The position numbers and the translations under genes were made by a program. Shown piece after piece: positions 1-12,216 of a stretch of DNA of 64,000 nt. The DNA is taken from assembly GCA_023055355.1 (NCBI GenBank), contig JALJCS010000009.1:27305001-27369000 (forward strand), given 5' to 3'. The notes beneath the pieces were generated by a model. It made no database searches, was not told the DNA's origin, and saw nothing but the letters and a program-made list of their open reading frames with translations. Every line of letters starts with the position of its first letter. Position 1 is the first letter of the stretch. This DNA comes from Agelaius tricolor (lineage: Eukaryota; Chordata; Aves; Passeriformes; Icteridae).

Positions 1-1843
1 TACAACATAAAATGCTACAACACTATAAACCCATTACCTTGAGTTCAAACAGGTGAGTGCTAAGACAGCTGTGTTTCTAACAGGTCTCACTGCTTAGATT
101 TCAAGGTGAACATCAACTTGGGACACGTAAGCTCTGCTGAAACTGTACAACACTGCACGCTGTCAGGCTGTGGTCTGCATTTCAGAAAATCTGTGTTATA
201 TCAGTCAGCATGAAAAAGTGTGGCTCATCGAGCACATTACCTGCTTAGCACCATTCAAGACACCAGCTCTAACCTGTGGGACCCCAGAGAAGCTGGCATC
301 CTGGTTATTTAAAACTTAAGAGACTGTCAGAGCAATGCAATCAGCTGGTACTTAGGGACTTGGTAACTAGAGGCAGAGGATTCACAACAGACATCCAGCT
401 TTTGGAATTCATGCCTCCTGAAGGAGCAGAGGCCAAATACACTGGCCTTCAGGCCACATGGCAAAGCCCATGTATTTATTCATGTATTCCCTGCAGAAAA
501 GAGCTACAGCAGTTGATGAGTTTGTGGTTTGAGATAGCTTGCCAGTTTATTTTAATAGATCACAAAATTGAGAATATGCCCAAACACACATTTCACAAAC
601 ATTTTCATACAAATAGTTTGAGCACGCTTCAAAGCAAGTGCTATTTAGACAAAGGGGGCGAATCCACAAGTCTCTCGGGGCTTGCCGTTTGTCTCCACAG
701 ACTCCAGACTACAGAGCATTTGTTTATGCTGGGCAGAGCTCCAACCTGAAGAGCTATTTGTTTCTGATTGAGCCCCGACTGTGCAGGGCCTTGAAAAAAA
801 GCACAGTAAGTTGCCTTCCCTGCCCCAAACACACAGTCCAACATCTAAGGAAGCACAGAAGGCAAGGACGAGAAAAGCAGTGCACAGAAGGTAGGAGTGA
901 CATCTCCTCACCCTCTTTCACTCCTTTATTTGAGCTGCTGGAGCTGCACAACCACAAAGATGGACAGTGCTACTGGCCTTCAGTACCTGCCAGACCTGAC
1001 CAACAGAGATCCCATATAAGAAGAGTGAACTAGTCCACCCCAGGACTATCAACAACAGAAGAGTTTTCTGGGGGTTTTCAGTCCAGCTATGAGAAAGGAG
1101 CAGATTGCTTTTGGCAGGTGTCAGTTCCTGCCAAGAGCTAGAATTTGGGGCTCATTTGTGGGAAGAAACAGCCTGCATAACTACTTGTGGGCATTTACTC
1201 TAAAGACTGCCTCCAATTTAATTTTTAGAAGTGGTTTAAGTTGTACCACAAAGACAATCTTTGGGTAAAATAAAAGCCCACATGAGGATGACATATGAAA
1301 TAGCTTAACTTCAAGTTCACACCCCAGCTTGTTTTGCAAACAAGTCTTTAAATACTCAGGCTCCTGAACAACCTAAGTAGTTCAATTTGTGTTCATGCTC
1401 TATCTTTCATAGAAGAATCAATGGAAAGCCTCAGAGAGCCAACGCTGACCAAAAAACCCCGCTTCCCATCATGAAGAAAATAAATCTCTTACACCATGGG
1501 TTTTCTTCTTTTGAATGGGATTTTCCACCCAATCTTCCACATCCATTTTTCTCAGTCTCTGAGAAAGGCAAGCATATGAGGTCATCACTCTACACTCTTC
1601 AGTGATTTCCTGTCTAGTCAGCATAAATTACTAATGTTTCTGAAAAGCCAAGAAGCTACAAACACTTAAACTTCCAAATACTACAATAAATAAAAATGGT
1701 TCAGAGACAGCAGCCTATTCACATTGTGAAAACAGAACTTCATCCAGGTGCTCCATTTCTAGTGCAATGAGAAGGTTACTTTAGGACTTGGTGAGTGTGT
1801 GAAGTTACAGGGAATAGCAGCTAATGGGTAATCCTAAACGTAC
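1..1843. other. Intron or downstream part of the Spire-like gene; no exon recognised
   Basis: On the minus strand this stretch follows the donor at 1843. I looked for WH2, Spire-box and FYVE-like exons and saw none. The short open frames here have no recognisable content, and no repeat family was identified. Confidence 0.5.
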
Positions 1844-4384
1844 TTCTTTGGAGGTCTGGATGATGGTCACAAGCTTCTGCAGTTCCATATAGTCAGTAAA
1901 CAGATTCTTACAGGTCATTTCATAATGGCTGGTAACCTCAGAAAGCGTGGACAAGTGCTCCTCACAGGCCTGAAAGAAGTGCAGCTATTTAAAAAAGATC
2001 TTAAAGTTTAAAAAAAAAAAAGAACATGGTAGGATGGAATAAAGCAAGATTCTGTTTCCTCAGTTCATGTTTAAAAATCATCTTCTTCACTGTCTCTTTA
2101 TATTTTTTTTCTATTGCAGATACAGATGAACAAAGAAGGAAGATAGTCAATCTTTTATGTACAATAATGGAAGTAGCTGTGTAATTTGTTTATCTTGTTT
2201 TCCATAAGGTGTGCTTCGAAACAAGCACCTGAAAGAGGAAGCCTCCACTACAAAGAACAACCTACAGTGGATGGAGTCACTTGCCCTGTTCTTTTTCCCT
2301 GTCCTGATCAGACAGGGGATGGGAAGTTTCTCATACCTTTAAATTATGGCTGAGAGAAAAATATCTGTTTGAGTTGAGACATTCAGATCCCAGCCTTTGC
2401 AGAAGATGAATACTATGGAAAGGGAGTTTTTCAATATCCATAGTGTTCTAGGTATTGAATTTGGAGACTGTATAGAAGGACTTTGCAGATACAGCTGTGG
2501 GAGAGCCGTACTCAAGTCTTCCTTCTTAATTATTTTCCATGGGCACTTACAAACACCTTAAATAGTTTTGCCTTTTCTCTCTGATGGGAAGGCCAATGTT
2601 CCCTCTCTGTCCTCCAACAGCCCACCCAGCTTTTTCCCAGAAACGGTCTTGCCTCTTGGCCAACAGCACTGTTCCATCAACTCCTCTAAAGCTGCTATAT
2701 TTACTAAGGGGGAAGAAGGAAACCTTGATAACATCCTGCAGGGTGACTGGTGGTCCTGTTGCCCTGTCATCCAGGTTCAACATGAGGCACAGCAGTTTCT
2801 CCAAAGGATCGCTCAGTTCTCGCTCCATTTGGCTGTCGATTCCCCAGTCCAGGGCTTCATAGATCACCCCTCCCAAGTACTCCAACAGCTGCAGACAGAG
2901 ACCAAGGAAGCAATATAGTATGAAGCGCTGTGGAGAACATCACAGCTCTTATTTTTCAGCCACGTGTACATACTCCTCTGCTCCTGAGGACTGAACACAT
3001 CTCTCAGGATGAGAAATACCTCCATTTAAGCTGGTTTAAAGTTCTTAAATGGCCTTAACTGGCACCCCTAAGACATATGCCATTAGGACAACAAGACTGT
3101 GGCCTATTCCACAGTAGACAGCATCTGTGCACATTGTTTCCCAGTCCCACTGTCTTACTTGAGTTCAGTCCAAGCATTTTGTTTCCTTTTCCAGGTTGCA
3201 GGGAAGTCACTCTCACAGGCCACAGCAAATTCAAGCACCTTGATAGTTTCCCAAGACATCTGCATCTCCTGAGCAGTCCTTCTACTACAATAGGATTGTA
3301 TCTGCACACACATTGAAGGTTAATACACAGGCTTACCTTGTCCTCAGACTGCTGAATGCTGCCAAAATCTGAAAGGGAAAAACAAGGATCAGGAGAGAAA
3401 GGCAGCTGTACAGGCATTGATAAACAGCTTTTAGAACCCTTTTCAAGAGAGGGGAACAGGACACATTGTTTGTAATAAGGTAACTAACTCCTCTGACAAA
3501 AGTCAGTCCTACCTGGGGAAAGTAGGCCTGTATTTGAGGAGTCCCAGAAAACACCATGGGAGACTGATGTTATTGTGAGCATTAGCCCAAAGTAATAGAT
3601 ACTGCATTTTATTGTTTGCTAATTGATACCCAACCTCCAGGGGAGTCACAGGATCTTTACCTTTATTCTTTACTACCCACTCTTAGTCCCTGAAGAGTTA
3701 GCCTAGCACTGACCTCTGCTGCAGCCCAACCCAACCCTACATAACACAGTTATTATCACTTGCTGGGCTACACATAGTGACCAAAAACAAGGGAAAGTAC
3801 CAATCAAAAATCTGCTATGAGAGTTACCATAACAAAGGAACCATACACTGGAAGATGAACAGAGCAGTACATATAGCAAAGCCTCAGACTATTTATTTCA
3901 AATAACATAAGTGATAGAAGGCTTTGATCACAGCTATTCCCTAGAACCAAATGACTCAATAGAGCACTATTAGACAATTTAGCAGGTCATGCATCTGTAT
4001 TATCACTGATCCGCAGTCTTCTGAAATGAAGTACAGGCAGGAGAATAGCTTCATGACAACATACACAGAAAAGAGAGGGGGGAAAGCAAAACAAAAAAAG
4101 CAAAGGAAAAGAAATTTCCCTTGGCATCTGCAGGTATCTATGCTCTTACCAGACTTGTGGTAGACCTGGAAGGAAGCAGTACCATCAGCATGGATAAAGA
4201 TGCTCTCAGAACCCTTTACAAACACAGAACGGAGTGGTAGGCTGTGAGCCAACTGCTCTATTTTTCTGCAACACTGAAAGCAGATAGCCCAGGCTTGCTC
4301 CTCACTTAAAGGATGCTCAAAACACCTCAGAAGCTCAGCTACAGAGACCTTTGCAATCCTCTGCTCACACCCTGGAGGCTCCAT
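1844..4384 (-). CDS. Spire-like KIND-domain protein, 5' part only (gene runs off left edge)
   Basis: Four phase-compatible exons are visible: 4384-4150 (ATG at 4384), 3368-3337 (32 bp), 2888-2724 and 1969-1844, giving 186 codons before a donor that opens toward the left edge. Residues about 13-45 contain SVAELLRCFEHPLSEEQAWA followed by ICFQCC, the signature of the KIND domain of Spire actin nucleators. The third exon carries VIYEALDWGIDSQMERELSD, matching the second half of KIND. The fourth (LQDVIK joined to ACEEHL) aligns with the end of Spire KIND. In Spire, KIND binds formins of the FMN family and is followed by WH2 actin-binding repeats. No WH2 exon is visible in positions 1-1843, so it must lie outside the window if present. 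The donor after 2724 (GTTTCC) is weak. Human SPIRE1 and SPIRE2 are elsewhere, so this is probably a further paralogue, and I assign no symbol. An upstream non-coding exon is possible. Confidence 0.72.
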
Positions 4385-4978
4385 TTTTCCTTTCACCTCT
4401 AACCTCCACTTTTAGCCTAGGGAGCTTAAAACTTCCTTTCCCCGGCTGGGCAAGCCTTCACAGCAGCTTTTTATTGGTTCTAGCTCTTGATTTGCTCATA
4501 TCTCTCTTCCCTACAGGTGCAACCATTAATGTCAACTTTTGCTCTGTCTTTTTAAAGGCACATGACTTTATCTGTACTTGTACAAGACTTCTTAAAAGAA
4601 CATAATAAATGTACAACAAAATGGAATCAAGAGAAGGTAAGTGTACAAAAATTGTGCTCAATTTAACTCCACTGTTTCTCACAAATATATTAATTGCACC
4701 AATGTTTGCAAGTAGAGAAGAGTACATTAAACTTCAGGCAAGGAGGGAAAGAGGCAGGAAATGTACTTGGGGGAGGAGAACTCAGAACACTACAAAAATC
4801 ATTTTGATAGGAAACTATTCCAACAGCACTAATAAATTACAGAGCAATTAACTCCATGGGACACTGCGGTGGCCCCCTCCCATAGCAAAATGCAACAGTA
4901 GGGACTGTGAGCATGGAGCGATCAGGATGGCCCTGGGGTATGGGCAGCAAGGCCCATCCTTGCCCAGAATGCCAATAT

Positions 4979-5250
4979 CCCAGAATCACAGGATCAGTTG
5001 GGTGGGAAAAGGTCTCTGAGATCATTGAGTCCAACCTGTGACTGAACACCTGTGTCAGCTACACCCTGGCACTGAGTGCCACGTCTGCTCTTTCCTTAAA
5101 CACCCCCCCAAGGACGGTGACTCCATCACCTCCCTGGGCAGTCTGTTTCAATGTCTGATCACCCTTACTGTGAATAAATTCTTTATAACGTCCAACCTGA
5201 ACCTTCCCCAGTGCATCTTAAGACTATATCCTGTAGTCTGGATATGAATT
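4979..5250 (-). repeat. CR1 LINE 3' fragment
   Basis: The plus strand begins with an AGAATCACAGGATCA-type sequence followed by a GGAAAAGGTCTCTGAGATCA-like stretch. This is the reverse complement of the conserved avian CR1 3' end, so the element lies on the minus strand. It is 5'-truncated, as most CR1 copies are. It sits in the 1.25-kb space between the divergent start codons of the Spire-like gene and NEPRO. Confidence 0.85.
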
Positions 5251-5489
5251 AGTCCTGGTGTGAAACCGATCAAGCAGCTTTTTCAGCACGTTGAGGCTTG
5301 TGCGTGACACGGCAGGGCTCAGCTGCAGGGCTGGGGACTGGGGTCACCCCCAGGACCACGCCTGCACCGCCTCACTGCCGCTGCTGCGCTGGCTCCCAAC
5401 GACCACAGCTCCCGAGGCACACAGTGGAGAATTGCGAGGTTTAGAAAGTGTGAGTAACACTCATGATTTATAGTTATTTCCCTTCTCGC

Positions 5490-6080
5490 TTATAGCATTT
5501 GGGAATGTAGTGCACCAGCGCCCGGCCCTGGGCTATAACGCACCCCCGCAGGGTGACTTGGTCCGGCCCGCGACTCTCCCCTCCGGCCCGCCCGGATGGT
5601 GCCGCCCACGCTGGGACTCGCCGCGCGCAGCGGGAAGATGGCGGCGCCTAGGGCGGCGTGGGACGGGCGGGACGAGCCTTGGAACCGGCTGGACGTGCCC
5701 TGGCCCGCGAACAGCACCACGGTGCCGCTGGCGGCCCAGCACCCCGCAGGTCCCGGCGCGGTGTCGAGGGGTTGGGGGTGTTTGAAGCCGCTCCCGGGTG
5801 TTTGCGGTGGGTGGTCGGTCGGTGGGAGCCGGAGCAGTGGCCGGAGCGGCGGCGGGCGCTGGTGCCGGTGGCCGGCGCTGAGGCGCTGTCCGGGTCTCGC
5901 CCGCAGTAAGGTTACTGTCGGCGCTGCGGCGGCGCTGCGACATCGCCGGGAAGCGGCTGTCGGGGCCGGGCCTGGCCGCCGAGGGACGCGTCCTGCGCGC
6001 CGTGCTCTACGTGTACCACAGCCGGCTGCTCCGGCACCGGCCCTACCTGGCCCTGCAGCAGGTGAGCACCAACCCCGCCT
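5490..6080. promoter_or_regulatory. CpG island promoter of NEPRO
   Basis: A strongly GC- and CpG-rich block surrounds the NEPRO start codon (5638) and its second exon, in contrast to the AT-rich flanks. It probably carries the NEPRO transcription start and could also drive the divergent Spire-like gene, which has no CpG island of its own at its ATG. Long open frames on both strands here (for example 5490-6257 minus) are composition artefacts. Confidence 0.75.
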
Positions 6081-9000
6081 GGCCGGCAGAGACCCGGCAG
6101 CTGGGTACTCCCAGCCCCCAGTCTCCACTCCCCGAAAAGCCTTTCGAGTAGCATTTAGCCCCCGGAGCATCGTGCAAAAAAAGTTTGTGAGTAGGTGCAT
6201 TTTTGTTTTCTCATGGTTGAGCCCAGTGGGTTTATTGGCCCTGTGCAGCAATTGCAACTTCAGTTTTCCTGCCCTGGTCTCCGATACTCACGCTGAGACC
6301 TGAAATAGGTATTATTCCATACCTTTGCATACATGAATAATACAGGGACGTCATTCTCAAATAATTGCAACGATAAGAGGGAGGAATAATAATCTTATCC
6401 TACTTATTAGATATTTTCTGTTTTAAGATGAAAAGTGAACACCTTGCCAGTTTTCCAGGGAAGGGATTGTCAGCATTTTCAAATAACTGTTTTGAAATGG
6501 AGCAGGAATGGCACTTATCTTCCTTATTTGTTTATGTGTTTTCCTTCTTGACATCCAGTAGTAAGGGCCCTTGTATGCACCAGGGAAATCATGCAGCACC
6601 AATTAAACATGGCCTACTCCAGTCCTTCACTTAATTCTATTTTTAGAATGCAGAGTGATGAAGGGATGTTTTTCATCATTGTGCAGATACAGAAATGTCC
6701 CAGAACATCCCATCACACAGAGCTCCAGTGTGGGCTGTTAAACTGATGATATAATGACAGTTTAATGTAGTGACAGTTCTTAGACCAGTCTCTCAAAATA
6801 CCAGTCAAAGGAGTTTTCTTTTCTCCTAGGTAGAGCAATGTTTGAAGCGCCTATGGAAAATGAATCTGGTGGGCTGCCTGGAAACTCTGGTAGGACTAAT
6901 TCCCAAGTAAGTGTCATGATCCCATATCTTGTACTGTCCATTAACTCAGTCTGCAGAGCTAAAGGAAGAGGATGCTAGATTGTAACCAACTCTTCATCCT
7001 TGTATCACCACAGGAAAAATGGATCCAAAGCCCAGGCAGAGTGCTTGGTTCCCAGCCAGCCTATTCTGGAAACTGTGGCTTTGAAGGTATTGGGAGGCTG
7101 CAAGCTCATACTACGTCTACTGGATTGTTGCTGTAAAGCTTTTCTGTATCCTTTTTTCACCACAAAAACATTATCTTAGAGTTCACCAGTAGCACCTCAT
7201 GAGACCAAAACGAGGATTTGTGTAGGCCCTGTATTGCTGATGGACTCAACTGTGCAATTCATAGGTGCAACTTGAAATTTCTTTGCTAGCCAGAAACCTT
7301 CATTTCAAGTTATTATGTGGAAACCTCAGGCTGTTTGGCTAGCAGCTGTTTTGGCCTTGAGCCAGAACAGTATCCAAACAAAGTTTGGATACTCATCTCC
7401 CAGATTATTCCAGGATATTGCCTTGTGAATTGCCTCTAGTTGGTGTGTTCAGCAACTCTCGTTACATGCTGTTTATTTTTTTTACCTTAACTGCTATAAT
7501 CTTCAGCTTGTCTGTTAAACACCTCTGCTCGAAGGAATTCATTCTCCTGAATACTGTGGCTTTGGGGCTCCTGAGCCGGCTCTGGTTTGTGGTTCAAAAG
7601 TCTGTCTTGTTTGTCTCTGTCCGTTTGATGTGCCTGTCAGGGAGAAGGGCTTGTAATTAGGCCTTGCTGCTAAGAAAGCTTTATTCAGTTGGGAGTAGGA
7701 GAAGGGAGGTCCCTCCATGCCTTTGGACTTGATTTTAGAACCTGCAGAGTTATACAAGTGGAGAGAGACTTCTTACACGCTCTTATGGAAGGCTTTATTC
7801 TTGGATCTTAGCAAACTATATGTACCTCTAATGAAATCACAGTGTTAGTGTCAGTCTGCCACAAGCACCTGGTACTCTGTGCAGCAAGGAGTAAGTCCTG
7901 CCTCATGCTGAAATGGGAAGGCTGGGTTAAACATGTTCTATTATACTACTGAGTTTTCTAGGGAAATCGGTCTGGTTTCTCTCAGTCTGGGAGAATAACT
8001 GCTGTCTGTAGTTGAAGGAGTAACAACATTGTTAGAACAACTTTCTGTGACACAAGATATCTTCTAACTCAAGGAAACGTAGAGCAGGCAATTGTATGGC
8101 ATCAGGCCTGAGTTGGTGCAGGGTGCTTTTGTGGGAAGACCTCATGGCACCTCGGATGTGACCCAACAACCTGATGGGTACCAAGTGTGGCACTCAGCAA
8201 AACTCTATGGAAGTGGAGGGGCTCCTGATCAGGAATTTTCAAGTCACTTTTGCATTCTGATCTGGAATAGTTCCTTAAAGCTCAGACTTAAGGAAAGCAG
8301 GGTGATAGAGTGTAAAAAGGTAAATTTGTACTGAGGGGAAACAGGGAAAGGACCACTCAGCTGAAGGTAGTTGTTCAGTGAGCATTATGTTTTGCTAGAG
8401 GAGACTCCATTCCTTTTTGTCCTCTGTCTACAGGATCCAGTACAGGTGTTTATTGCAGACCCTCATGTCCTTGTACAGTGCCTTGTCCACAATGCTTCAT
8501 CTGGTATCTGAAACCCAGAAGACCCCTTATATCAAGGGGTTTACCTTCCCTTCTGATGTTGGTGACTTCCTTGGAGTTAATGTATCTTCTGAAGCAAAGA
8601 AGCAAAAGGCTAAAATGCTTACAGCAAAAAAATCTACCAGCTGGATGACAAAGTTCTTCCCAGCAATGCCAGAGGCAGTATCAAAGGTTGGGAAAAAGAG
8701 AAAATCTGAGACGTGTACAAGTGCTGTGAAAAACCGTAGCATCCTGTGCCCCATGGACATTGGAGAGACAGTTGTGGTGCCCACAGCCAGGAGAGGTAAA
8801 GCCTTGTGCCAGTGTTACGGTTTCTGACATCTCAGAGACTGACTGCAACTTCTGTCACACGGGGCCAAGCACTTCTACTACCTACAGTGTGGTTCTTGTA
8901 CAAACTCCTTGTCCTTGGAAGAGAGTGCTGCATGTGCCCTTGCCCCTTTATAAAGCTGTGGATAATGTCAGTATCATGATTTTTAGGAGGTGTTTCTTTT

Positions 9001-11090
9001 AATCAGGAAACAGCCTTGAGAGAAGCAGGTAATGAATGCAGTATACAGGTCCTGTAAATAGTTATTTGTACTTTTCTGCTTTTGCATAGCTGAGAAGCTA
9101 TGGGCACTGTCTGTAGCCCATACAAGAGCAGGTAAGGCTGTAGGAACAGGATGCAAGTGTCCTGTGTTTGCTGGTTCTGAACTGTGCCCAAATCTTCCTC
9201 TGCAGTCAGGGCTATGGCCAGTGACTGCAGCCATCCATGTGTTTGTGTGAAGCTTTTATCCATTAAGTTCTCCTTTGCAGCCATCTGTAAACCTCTGCGT
9301 GCTTTTTGTTCCTTGCCAGCTGCAATGCAAAACTAGTGTAGTTCCCTTGAGTTTGCCTGGAAATGTTGAGTACAGGTGTGAGCCTGCTGAGAGTTCTGTG
9401 GTGTCTCTGTGCAAAGAAATAAAACTATCTCAGTGTTGTAATGGGAACTCTTTTCTCTCTCTGTAGGGAAGCACCCAGGGTTTGATGTGAAGAGCCTGCT
9501 TAGGCCATCCAGACATCCCACACAAGAGGTTTGTATGGTATTGTTTTACATGTTAGGTTGGTGGTTTGGGTTTTTTGTACACAATAGTTGGGGGTTTTTT
9601 TTGTATTGTAAAGACTAACACTTGAAACACAATATCCCTGATTGAAAATGTCCCCTTTTCCTGCCTTATTTTTGCTTGTCTTGCAACTCAGGTTAGTGTG
9701 GAAGCTTTGCACAGAAAATCAATCACTACTTATTTCTGTTTGGGAATTTGGGCATTTGTTGGTTTGTCAAGTGAAATGACCAGAGACCAAGTCAGCAGTA
9801 GACAGAAATACAAATTCTAAATATCTGCCTCTTCTTTTTGTATTCCACAAAACAAGACTGCTCTTCCCTTTTCTCCTTAGAAAATAAGGAATATTCTCAC
9901 TACATTCTGTGTTCTGCTCTCTTCCAGCAGAAAGGATCAGACACATCATCTTTTTAAAACACTCTTTCTGTTACTGTTTGTTTCAGGGTCTAAGCATTGC
10001 ATCAACACCTCTTCAAGCAAAGTCATCACCACTTTTGTCTCAGATAGTAAAATCAGAGCACACTGGATCTCTTGTACAGATGGTCCAAACAGCTGCATCA
10101 TTTGGGGAGCTGTCAGAGGCACTCAGAAAAGCTATTCTGTGGTGCAAAACCAACAAATTCAAATCAGAAGCTTATTTTCTGCGTAACAAGTTGTTGAAAA
10201 GCAACCGGCTACACCATGTGGAGGCTCAAGGATGCAGGTAGTTTTGCATGGGTGTGGGATTTCTGAGTCTAACATTTGTATTTTAGTATTATGTATTTTG
10301 CTATAGTATAGTGAAACACAGTGGTCTAAGCCATTATTTTAAAACTCAGGATCACTAGTTTAGATTACTGGCTGCTCTGACCATGGGCATTCTGTTTAGT
10401 TTCAGTCACTTATGATTTAAAAAGGCTTTAAAAGGCTATCAAATGTACAGTACTTAGGAGGGAGGATGAAAATGCAACCTAAATCATCTGCATGTTTTAT
10501 GTTAACAAATGTATGAGGCAAGAGTTGTGTCTATTCAGACTGCTTTGGCTACTATTGTACAAGGTGCTGTTCTGTTTCTATGGTATAAGGAAAATTATAG
10601 AGATGGGTAATAATGAAATCTCTCCAAACTCCAAATGAAGTAACACTTTAGTAGCTGATAAAGTTCTATTTTGTAAACTTTGCTCCCTTTAAGCTTGAAG
10701 AAAAAGCTGCGCTGTGTCAAAACATCTGTCTGTAAATACCTCCTGTACGGGTCACAACACACGCACTGGCCAAGGCAGCACCTCCAGGCACGCTTCTGCC
10801 GAAGGAGGATCAGATCATCGGCACTCTTGAAGACAGCTCCAAAGACTGGTGGGCAAAAGCCTCCTGAGCTTTTTGGGGTCTGTGAGAAGAGTGCATCACT
10901 CATCCTCCCAGCTTACCAAGATGGGTCTCCGAGTCAGGAAGAACATTCCAGCACTGACACAGGACATGTCAGACTAAGCACAACAGGGACCCCTAAGCGG
11001 CTGCTGCTGGAAGGAAGCCCTGGCCTTGTGTGGAAAGAAGCTGCTGAGAACACAGATATTGATTCTATTTTTGCAGCAATAGGCGTCTGA
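5638..11090 (+). CDS. NEPRO: NEPRO, nucleolus and neural progenitor protein (complete, 9 exons)
   Basis: Predicted exons: 5638-5749, 5907-6061, 6830-6906, 7014-7145, 7507-7599, 8434-8795, 9467-9528, 9987-10237 and 10694-11090. All have AG/GT borders and compatible phases, giving 1641 bp or 546 aa, close to the mammalian length. The N-terminus (DEPWNRLDVPWP) and the helical region of exons 2-6 (for example FILLNTVALGLLSRLW) fit the NEPRO N-terminal domain (formerly DUF4477). Exon 6 carries a basic nuclear-localisation-like cluster (GKKRKSE, about residue 275). The last exon is rich in Arg/Lys and ends DIDSIFAAIGV. The family is nucleolar and linked to RNase MRP/pre-rRNA processing. It was described as a Notch effector in neural progenitors, and human variants cause an anauxetic-dysplasia-like skeletal disorder. 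The start lies in a CpG island. The exon 5 donor at 7600 (AAAA|GTCTGT) is the least certain border. Confidence 0.88.
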
Positions 11091-11138
11091 TCCTGGATTT
11101 GAAGGAGGAAAGGGGTCGAGTTATTCTAGTTTTTTGTT

Positions 11139-11190
11139 GTTTGGTTTGGTTTTTTTTTTTTTGTTTGTTTGTTTGTTTGTTTGTTTTTTA
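11139..11190 (+). repeat. T-rich (GTTT)n simple repeat in the NEPRO 3' region
   Basis: A poly-T run followed by at least six GTTT units lies about 50 bp after the NEPRO stop codon. It is probably inside the 3' UTR. Confidence 0.9.
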
Positions 11191-11764
11191 AGTAAACCCC
11201 TCTGAACCCTAATGGTGTCTCAGTAACTCACATTGTGAATTCTGTTAAGAAAGTAACAACTATTTTATTATGTTTTTTAAACCAGCTTTTTTTTAATGGC
11301 TGATTTTTATATTTTAAGGGTATTCCAAATAACTGAATAGTCACCTTCCTTTTACCTACCCTTGTCCAGGAACAGTGACTTTGTTACCCTTACTCAGTGT
11401 TCCCTCTCTATTGCCTGACCACATGTTAAGTGCTGCTGTCAAATCCACAGTGCAAACAGTTCCCATCCATGGCATAAAGGCTGCAGCTGATCACTCACTG
11501 CTGCTTTGGACAAAAGACTTGCCAAAACCTTTCCAAGCCTTACACTCTTCCTTCTGTGCTGCTTGTAGAGGGGACAGCCTTGATGTGCAGTATTATTGCT
11601 GTTTCAGCATTTGTTATGCTTGTTCTGAAATGAGGAGTTAACTGAACTTACCTCCCCATTGCTGTTCCAGAAGTAGGGAAAAGCACAGCTGTGGTCTCTA
11701 TTACCTGCCTTGTATGAACTGATCAATGTACATTTAGTTATGAAATGTGGGCACAAACTTATGT

Positions 11765-11770
11765 TTTATT
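11765..11770 (-). terminator. Poly(A) signal candidate for TAF13
   Basis: TTTATT on the plus strand gives AATAAA on the minus strand, about 450 bp after the TAF13 stop codon (12217). It is the first canonical hexamer I see downstream of TAF13. Confidence 0.55.
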
Positions 11771-12216
11771 CAAAATGCATACACAGAGCAAAGAGCACAA
11801 CTTTGTTAGTAGTTTGGGCTTAAGGTCTTTATACAGATAACCAAGATCCATTTTCAAGGTTTTCTGTCAGAGGAACAACCAGTGACAACTGAAACAATTT
11901 TAGAGAATCAGGAATCATCAGCCCTTGAGCCATCTGATGCAACACAGGCCTACTTGAAACAGATTCCTGCCATTGCAGGAATTTTTAGAGGTCTTCTTCT
12001 CATTTCCTCAAATGGTATAAAAATACCTAAGTATACCACATACAATCAGGTAATGTTTCAGCTGCTTAAATATTTCTCAGAAAAGGCTGGGAGTGAGGGC
12101 AGGCATCCCAGCAGTGACCTCCATCCTAAAAAACCCTTCCAAACAACATGCATGATCTTCCTTCTTAGTGGGCAGCAAGTGCCCAAAAAATGCCCCAGTG
12201 CAGCTTGTGCACAGAT

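Noticed and set aside
5490..6257. 255-codon frame on the minus strand over the NEPRO CpG island
   Set aside because: It is Pro/Arg/Ala-rich with no family match and lies opposite true NEPRO exons; GC-rich DNA has few stop codons.
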